Source: Owenia fusiformis (Eukaryota; Annelida; Polychaeta; Sabellida; Oweniidae). Taken from it: a stretch of DNA of 64,000 nucleotides. Location of the stretch: the NCBI GenBank assembly GCA_903813345.2, contig CAIIXF020000008.1:9341-73340 (forward strand). The letters are read 5' to 3'. A program made the position numbers and the translations under genes. Below the pieces are notes generated by a model. It worked only from the letters and a program-made list of their open reading frames with translations, was not told where the DNA came from and searched no databases. Within the stretch, counting starts at the first letter, position 1, and each line of letters begins with the position of its first letter. Below, piece after piece: positions 56,268 to 64,000 of the stretch.

Positions 56268-58749
56268 TACTCGGGGTGGAAGGTGTGAGAATTGTGCAAA
56301 AAATGACTTTGTGAGCTGGATGGAGTTTCCCTGTATTTTTCACTCTATTAGGGTTTCCTGCATAAGGGATTTCGCCTGCGAAGCATATAACTCTTGCGAA
56401 CATATCCAAATATTGGTCTGAAGAAGACATACCTTGAATTTTTTAGAAAAAAATTGGCTAAAAATGGAAACTACAAAAAGTCAAAATGTTCAACTCAAAC
56501 AAAACTCTAGCTATTTAATATTAACACTATGTATTATTTAATGTTTTTCAGATGTTTAAGGACCTTCATTAGTGTACTAGTGTCTAGAAATAAGATAATT
56601 AAGGACAACATTTGGCATTTTTGATCATTTTCGCTTTCAGCAGTAACATATAGTTCCTTATATCTTGAGTTTAATGTTGACTGGTTGTTGCAATTTTGAT
56701 CAAATCTGTTCTTGTACATGTCTTCTTCCATTTAAGATACAAAAAATGTATATTGGACCACCAATGGTCATATTAGAGCTTTCAGATCTCCCCTACCCCA
56801 TTTATTATGAAAAATTACTGAAACATATGAAAATGTAAAATAACTTGAATTTATAAACTTTAACAATGTTGTAGCTATTCTATATCAACATTATGTATTA
56901 ATTTATGTTTTTCAGATATTTCAGAACCTTTATTGATATACTAGTGCCTAGAAATGAGACATTTAAGGACAAAACTTAGCATTTTTTAAAATCATTTTAG
57001 CTTTCAGCAGTAATATATAGTTCCTCATATATTGAGTTTTATGTTTACTGGTTGTTGCAATTTTAATCAAATCTGTTCTTGTAGATGTCTTCTTCCATTT
57101 AAGGTATAGAAAATGTATAGTGGACCACCAATGGTCACATTAGAGCTTTCAGATCTCCCCTACCCCATTTATAATGAAAAATTATAAGAAAAATATGAAA
57201 ATATAAAATAACTGGAAACTACAAACTTTAATAAAGTTGTAGCTATTCTATATCAATATTATCTGTTATTTAATGTTTTTAAGATATTTCAGAACCTTTA
57301 TTGGTAAACTAGTGCCCAGAAATGAGACATTTAAGGACAAAACATGGCTTTTTTTACCATTTTCGCTTTCAGCAATAACATATAGGTCCTTATATCTTGA
57401 GTTTAATGCTGACTGGTTGGTGCATTTTTAGTCAAATTTGTTCATGTAGATGTCTTCTTTCATTTAAGATATAAAAAATGTATAGTGGAAGACCAATGTT
57501 CATATTAGAGCTTTCAGATCTCCCCTACCCCATTTATTAGAAAAATGACCGGAAAATATTAATAAAAAGTAAAATAACTTCAAATTATGAACTTTTACAA
57601 AGTTGTATCTATTCCATGTCAATACTATGCATCATTTAATCTTTTTCTGATGTTTCAGGACTCTCATTAATATTCTAATGCCTAGAAATGAGATATTTAA
57701 GGACAAAACTTGGCTTTTTTTCGTTTTCACTTTCAGCAATAACGTATAGGTCCCTATATCTTGAGTTTTATGCAGACTGGTTGGTGCATTCTTGGTCAGA
57801 TCTGTTCTTGTACATGTCTTCTTCCATTTAGGATATAAAAAATGTATATTGGACAACCAATGTTGATATTAGAGCTTTCATGTCTCCCCTGCCCCATTTA
57901 TAATGTAAATGAAAAAGTAATTTCAAATCATAAACTTTAACAAAATTGTAGCTATTCTCTATCAATATTATTTAATGTAACCTTCATTTGATTACATGTG
58001 TCTAAAATTTGGCATTTTTAACATTCTGCATTTAGCAGTAGCATATAATTTTCCACAATTATAATTCTTTGATGATAGATGCATATATGTTTTTATTGAA
58101 TCTGTCTTCTTTGATTTAAGTTAAAGAAAATGTATGAAAGACAGCGAATGTTTTTATTAGAGGTCTAAGATCTGCCCTCCAACATTTAATAAGAAAACCA
58201 ACACAAATGTTGTTATTGCAAGTTAATATTCTTAAACTTTTCAAAAGTTTAGCACATTTATTGGCACACTAAAATCAAAAAATGACACATAAATGGGCAA
58301 AATGACCTATTTTTTACTTTCAGCACTAGTTGTTTATATTTTTAGTTGAATGGTGATTGACATATTTTAGATCATATATATTCAATTATGTGTCTTGTTA
58401 TCTTCAAAGCATGGAAAATGTGTTTTAAACACAAATATACATATTAGAGATACAATTACTACACTACCATATTTTTAAAAGATTACTCAAAAATAGAATA
58501 GTGCGAAATAATTTTGTAATTTCACAGTTTACTCTCATGAATCAAAGGATATGTCTATATATAAACATGATTGTTAAAAACTCTCGAACTTAATCCAGCA
58601 ACAGGCTGATTTTTCAAATCTCCCTGGTTCTATGTTAGAGCTGCATTTAAGTCATTTTAAAGGTCTAAGATGCTCATGACACCACAAGCTATATATTCAG
58701 ATATGTAAGATCTCTTAATAATTTTTATAGTTCTGAGAAACTCATCCTA

Positions 58750-59420
58750 AAATATTGTCCAACGATGTGCTCTATGTTGTTTATTGCCACATGGACAAGT
58801 AGCAACACACCCTTGACTAGAAACTTTGTATTTGCAATTCGCTGCCTTTTGTCATTTTACATTTGCGAATTGCCAAGGACATATGTTTCTTGTGTTGCTA
58901 CGAAGGTTTGTTTGTGAGTACTGGTACAAGACACCCATCTTTGATATATCTTCAAATAGGTATTGCACTTTGAGATTCATATAGTAATTTAGAATGCTAC
59001 CTTGAAGGACATAAGAAACTTTAAGAGCTCTTTTTAACTCTCATCCTTCTTTGCAAGCAACATTCTGTATCATCAGACTGAATACAAATTCTCTCAACAT
59101 TGAACTCCTTTGTCTTGTCTGCAGCACTGTAATAGACATGGACCATAAGGAGAGTGTCAACTTTTTTATGATCAGTATTTGATAGATTGTCTATAACTTG
59201 CAACTATCAGTTTTGCAAAGTTCAATAGCAGCTCAGACATAAGTGAAATTCATCCAATTTTAGAGGTCAGTAACATTGTATCACAACCCAAAGACAGCTT
59301 ACCATTTTGTAATTCTTTCCAAAATCATCTTGTTGACTGTTCTTCATTTCACAATGTTTGCATTTACCAAAATATCCCCAAGCCCAATATCCTTCATGAA
59401 CTTCCCACCCTTAGGTGTAA
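58750..59420 (-). pseudogene. Decayed coding segment in the centre of the foldback element
   Basis: Minus-strand translation near 59420-59390 gives HITPKGGKFMKDIGLGDI. At 59203-59021 it gives NTDHKKVDTLLMVHVYYSA and ERICIQSDDTE. Near 58880-58790 it gives GCVATCPCGNKQ. The middle resembles, from memory, the E-E-A-D-T then D-D-T-D pattern of large uncharacterised proteins in marine animal genomes, sometimes compared with PIN-like nucleases. Stops and frame changes break it. It may be the remnant of an element-borne or captured gene; the identification is tentative. Confidence 0.35.
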
Positions 59421-60050
59421 TATGGAAATCACCAAGCCTTTGACAACATTGCAGTTGATACGAGGGAATTCAACCAATATGGCTTGATCACTGGTTATAA
59501 TTATCACAGTACTATACCCCATTACTTTTAAATATATTCCAAGTGTTGTACTATACATTGCATAGATTCATGAGCAGTTTGCAAAGTATTATTACCAGAA
59601 AGCCCAATGGATACCCGCCCCATTGATACAGCTCAACTTTAAATGTCTAATTTTTAGACTTGTATACTCATGAAGTTCCTGACACATCTGAAAAATTTCA
59701 AATAATACATAGTATTGATCTAGAATATCGACAACTTTGTTAAAGTCTATACTTTGAAATTGTTTGGTTCTTATATTTCTGGTTATTTTTTCAGAATAAA
59801 TGGGGTAGGGGAGATATGTAAGCTCTAATATAATGACATGAATGACAGGCTTTCCAATATACATTTTTAAATACCTTAAATCAAAGTAGGCAGGCAAAAG
59901 AACAGAATTGATCAAGAATCCATAAACCAATCAGCATAAAACTCAAGATATAAGGAACTATATATTATTGCTAAAAGTGGAAATGATGAAAAATTGATGA
60001 AAAATGCCAAATTGTGTTCTGAAATGTCTAATTTCTCGACACTAGTATAC

Positions 60051-60427
60051 TACCCTGCGTGCAGAGTCTAGTTAAACTACACTCTGCCTAGTAGATACCA
60101 TATTACAGTTTAGCAGCCCCGCCCCACGGCGGGTACCTGTAACAGTTTGGGTAATAAATCACTTTTGACCTACGCGCTGACCTTTCTTCCACCAATCAGC
60201 GAGCTTGAAGAAACATACGCCAAATGCGTTCTAATTAAATATGTGCATGTCATTGGTCAATTCCGGGCTCAACGATGACGTCAGAAAGAATGACCATATA
60301 TAGAACGTCGGTCAAATTTGGCCGATGAACACTGATTGGCGTGGTGAGTTCATAGGTTTATTTTAGTTTGAAAGAGTGTAGACGAAGCTCTCTTTTAAGA
60401 AGTGAAGTCAAACGAATGCAAAGGGTA
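60051..60427. mobile_element. 377-bp TACCCT element with 9-bp target duplication and promoter-like core
   Basis: CTAGTATAC lies at 60042-60050 and 60428-60436; neighbouring 365-bp units show this site uninterrupted as AAGTATACTAATGAAGG. The ends TACCCT are inverted. Inside are CCAATCAG (60193), CATTGGTCAATT (60252), TGACGTCAG (60278) and CCATATATAG (60293), an ordered CCAAT, CRE-like and TATA-like set. No coding sequence. A deleted relative lies at 18047-18160. Confidence 0.78.
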
Positions 60428-61821
60428 CTAGTATACTAATGAAGGTCCTGAAACATTAATTATAGCAATCAATAACACATAAAGAATAGCTACATCTTTG
60501 TTAAAGTTTATACTGGTAGTTTGAAGTTATTTTTTATATTTTCCAGTCATCTTCCCTAATAAATGGGGTAGGGGAGATTTGAAAGCTCTAATATGAACAT
60601 TGTTTGTCCACTATACATTTTCAATACCTTTAATGGAATAAGACATGTACAAGAACAGATTTAATCAAGAATGCATCAACCAGTCAGCATAAAACTCAAG
60701 ATATGAGGATCTATATGTTACTGCTGAAAGCAGCATTGATTAAAAAATGCCAAGTTTTGTCCTTAAATGTCTCATTTCTAGCCACTTGAATACCAATAAA
60801 AGTTCTGAAAAATCTTAAAAACATTAAATAACACATAATATTGATATAGAATAGCTACAACTTTATGAAAGTCTATAATTTTAAGTTATTTTATTTTTTC
60901 ATATTTCTCATTTATTTTCCATAATTGATGGGGTAGGGGAGATCTGAAAGCTCTAATATGAACATTGTTTGTCTACTATACATTTTCTATACCTTAAATG
61001 GAAGAAGACATGCACAAGAACAGATTTGATTGAAAATGCAACAATCAGACAGCATAAAACTCAAGATATGAGGAACTATATATTACTGCTGAAAGCGAAA
61101 ATGATAAAAAATGCCAAGTTTTGTCCTTAAATGTCTCATTTCTAGCCACTTGAATACCAATAAAAGTTCTGAAAAATTTTAAAAACATTAAATAACATAT
61201 AATATTGACCTAGAATAGCTACAACTTTGTTAAAGTTTATAATTTTAAGTTATTTTATTTTTTCATATTTTTCGGTAATTTTCCATAATAAATGGGGTAG
61301 GGGAGATCTGAAAGCTCTCATACGAACATTGGTTGTCCACTATACATTTTCTATACCTTAAATGGAAGAACACATGTACAAGCACAGATTTAATCAAAAA
61401 TGCACCAACCAGTCAGCATTAAACTCGAGATATAAGGAACTATATGTTAATGCTGAAAGCGAAAATGATTAAAAATGCCAAATTTTGTCCTTAAATGTCA
61501 CATTTCTAGACACAAGTATACTAATGAAGGTCTTGAAACATCTGAGAAACCTAACATAACACAAAATATTGATATAGAATAGCTACAACTTTGTTTGTGT
61601 TGAACATTTTGATTACATTTTTAGCCAATTTTTTCTAAAAAATTCAAGGTATGTCTTCTTCAGACCAGTATTTAGATATGTTCGCAAGAGTTATATGCTT
61701 CGCAGGCGAAATCCTTTATGCAGGACACCCTAATAGAATAAAAATACACAGAAATTCCATCCAGCTCATAAAGTCATTTTTTCCTTAACGGAGCCTCTTA
61801 GAAAATTTTCCACCCCGAGTA

Positions 61822-62364
61822 TATAGTAATAACAAATATGAACAAAATCTCTCCACTACTCTTCGAGTTATAGTAAAAAATGTAAAAATGGCGGCCATTT
61901 TTCAAAATGTGTTCCTTCAACCAAAAGTGTCATTGGACAGTTTGCCATGCTTATACATAAATACCAAATATGAACAAAATCGCTCCACTTCTTTTCACGT
62001 TGCAACAAAAATCATAAAATAGCGTGTAAAGGCCGCCATTTTTCAAGATGGCTGCCATCTGCTTTTTTGATATTTACATTTCCAGCTTTATTAATGCCCT
62101 ATATGATTTTTTACATTAAAAACATATTACTATTTGTTTTACATATTGTACCTAAATTACTGTAAAATCATCATTTGAAAATGGCAGCAATTAGATTTCT
62201 AGCAGACATTTTACTACCATAGTATATATGTGTACAAAATATGAACAAAATCAGGCCAACGGTATTTGAGTTATTGCCGGATGGATAGATGGACGAACGG
62301 ACGGAAGGACAGCCGGATGGATGAAGGCGTTCCCTATATCCCTTCGAACTTTGTTCGATGGGAT
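61822..62364 (+). repeat. Right part of interrupted repeat array with terminal hairpin
   Basis: The array resumes with AACAAATATGAACAAAATC and CTCCACTACTCTTCGAGT. It ends with a GGACGAACGGACGGAAGG run and a hairpin at 62338-62364 (ATCCCTTCGAAC, TTT loop, GTTCGATGGGAT, one T-T mismatch). Such ends are common in marine invertebrate repeats. A Helitron CTRR end does not follow the hairpin. Confidence 0.65.
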
Positions 62365-62949
62365 AACTACATACTGAACTCAATCCAGTAGCCTACAATT
62401 GGCAAGAAAGAAAAATAACTGAGATTGAAACACTCATAACAAATATCAAACACAGTACTGCAGTACTACAAACATTATACATTGTACAATGTGTAAAAGT
62501 TAAAAATGTTTAAGAATTCCAGTACTCTAACTATTTTAACCAATAATGTTCAACCAACTTTATCAGGATACACCTGATACTAAATACTCTTCAGAAAACT
62601 TTAAGCTAATTAAAATAACAAAATTTTAACAAAGGAATCTTGATTTGTTGCAAAAATACACTTCTGCTATTATGATGTTTTTCTGGAGAGTTTTTTGTAG
62701 AATCCATGCAATTCTGGATAATTCCACATAAAATAAATATTTAGAGATTCTCTATATTAATCAATCACTTTCTTGTGACATGCGCTGAGAGTAAATTTTG
62801 TTTTAGACAGTGGCATCCTGTTACTCCCCAAGTTCATATTTATACTCTAAATAGTCCATCATTAAATGTGGCAGTATTGGAGGTTGACAAGTGGACAGCT
62901 GAGAGAGTCTTTCTTTGAACTTCGTAGTTCCCAGGCTTCTTCTTATTTT
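62365..62949. other. AT-rich stretch without recognised gene
   Basis: No exon or element end is supported. The LINE relic to the right may extend into it. Confidence 0.35.
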
Positions 62950-63612
62950 GCACCTTGATAAATGTTTAAGACCCTTTGGAGACCCTGTAAATAAAATAAA
63001 ATAAAAATTCTTTGATCACTGGTTTTGTCGGACATTCCCATTTGAACTCATGGTACCTTCCAAGTTCACCTTAAACATCTATGTTTGTAGCCTTCCTATC
63101 GACTCCAAGTAAGAATTTGGAGAGATATGTTTTAGAAGGAAATTTATTCTGGTTTAAATATGTGTCTTCTATTTGAGCATGTTACTTTGGTAAGGTTAAA
63201 TGATGCCCAGCTCTCAGCTCTCCATAAAAACAAATTCATGAAATTGGTTTTACCATGTCATCAAATAGTTTAAGCCAGAGGCTTTACAATGTATGTTAAT
63301 CAGTTGAAGTCATCTTTTGAGTTTAAAAATTGCCTCACTAGCTTTTTCATGAAGATAGGTGTGTCGAGCTGATCCAAAACTGCCTGATGCTCTGAATATA
63401 ACACCAAGATACTTGTATTCTTGAACAAACCAGAAGTCTACCAAATGAGAAATAGTCAGTAGGAAGATGTACATTATTTTGAAATTGAATTATCTTCCTC
63501 TTATTTTATATTAATATTGAGTCTCCACTCGTCATAAGAATCTTTAAGTGAGTTCAGAGATCATTGTAATCCTTGCTTTGATGTTGAAAATATATCATCG
63601 GCCTACAAAAAC
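62950..63612 (-). pseudogene. LINE reverse transcriptase 3' part (L2/CR1-like)
   Basis: Minus-strand translation from 63603 gives ADDIFSTSKQGLQ, SLNSLKDSYDEWRLNIN, then EYKYLGVIFRASGSFG. Further on come LKLFDDMVKP, FLLGVDRKATNIDV and GELGRY. The order and motifs (catalytic ADD, YLGV, GELGRYP-like) are those of L2-like LINEs. Several stops and frameshifts are present. Confidence 0.78.
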
Positions 63613-63750
63613 ATTTTAATATTTTCATTGTCTATAATTGGGCTATAGTCATTTAGTAATAAATCAAACAGATTGGATGACAATGTATCCCTTTTTTTAC
63701 ACAAACATTGGTCACTTTGAATATATATTTTACAGATTTACAACAGGGTG

Positions 63751-63960
63751 GCATGTTTTTTCAGATTTTCAAATCAGCTGGCATGTTTTTTCATATTTTC
63801 AAATCAGCTGGCATGTTTTTTCAGAATTTCAAATCAGCTGGCATGTTTTTTTCAGATTTTCAAATCAGCTGGCATGTTTTTTCAGATTTTCAAATCAGGT
63901 GGCATGTTGTTTTCTGATTTTCAATAGGTTTGCATATTATTTTCAGATTTTCAATCAGAT
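63751..63960 (+). repeat. 30-bp minisatellite, about 7 copies
   Basis: The unit is GCATGTTTTTTCAGATTTTC, AAATCAGCTG. Five copies are close and the last two are diverged. The 69-codon frame FFQIFKSAGMF is a repeat artefact. Confidence 0.9.
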
Positions 63961-64000
63961 GGAGTGCGCTGATGTTCTAATGCTGAATAGATCAAAGGAA

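Larger units (their letters stand above)
56268..61821. mobile_element. 5.5-kb foldback element with tandem 365-bp subunits in both arms
   Basis: Both ends read TACTCGGGGTGGAA inward, flanked by TAT on each side. The terminal 190 bases match in inverse (TCGCCTGCGAAGCATATAAC, ACTCTTGCGAACATATC). The arms are then built of a roughly 365-bp unit with AGATCTCCCCTACCCCATTT, AAAATGTATA and ACATTTAAGGACAAAAC. About five units lie in the left arm to 58300 and four, inverted, lie in the right arm from about 59590. The centre carries a decayed coding segment. The right arm was hit by a later insertion at 60051. The superfamily is not recognised. Confidence 0.82.

Noticed and set aside
59592-59930. 112-codon minus-strand open frame
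   Set aside because: It spans the inner edge of the right arm of the foldback at 56268-61821. Most of it is the 365-bp unit, which carries stops in other copies.
62338-62364. Helitron 3' end
   Set aside because: A hairpin is present, but no CTRR terminus follows within the usual distance and no Helitron 5' TC end was located.
1-64000. CRISPR array, operon or prokaryotic gene cluster
   Set aside because: The repeat arrays have no spacers, coding is split by introns, and telomeric and LINE sequences show animal DNA.

Overview
The window is nuclear DNA of an animal, most likely a marine invertebrate. TTAGGG-type telomeric repeats, introns with GT-AG borders, LINE retrotransposons of the Tx1/L1 and L2/CR1-like types, many foldback DNA elements and several satellites support this. 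Nothing suggests bacterial or organellar DNA. Apart from the GC-rich first 2.6 kb the window is AT-rich. I cannot name the species.

Three split host genes can be assembled by eye. Two are tandem paralogues on the minus strand (exons between 4805 and 16660, and between 23124 and 25463). They encode small secreted proteins with six cysteines in identical spacing and a hydrophobic C-terminal anchor. Both have four exons, identical intron phases and a shared TTAAAA-type promoter motif. I do not recognise the family. The third, less certain gene is on the plus strand (exons at 35638, 52554 and 54649): a signal-peptide exon followed by exons with an immunoglobulin-like fold pattern.

Layout: 1-2660 is a GC-rich subtelomere-like repeat field, followed by short telomeric runs (2711-2790) and subtelomere-like inverted repeats to 5755. 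From 4805 to 16660 lies the first small gene, whose intron 2 is inflated to 9 kb by foldback elements. From 16700 to 23100 come more foldback elements and a 46-bp minisatellite. The second small gene follows, then a 50-bp minisatellite that resembles a transposon end (25985-27117), a LINE relic (27958-29310) and a 62-bp satellite (31016-34697). The Ig-like gene spans 35638-54898. Its first intron holds a Tx1-type LINE, itself split by two insertions, and a four-level nest of DNA elements (48119-52312). From 55793 to 62364 a repeat array is interrupted by a 5.5-kb foldback element with 365-bp subunits. The window ends in an L2-like LINE relic and a 30-bp minisatellite.

Most long open frames in the satellites are artefacts of repeats without stop codons. 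The genes do not form a pathway that I can see. The most novel items are the paired cysteine-rich genes and the element architecture around them.
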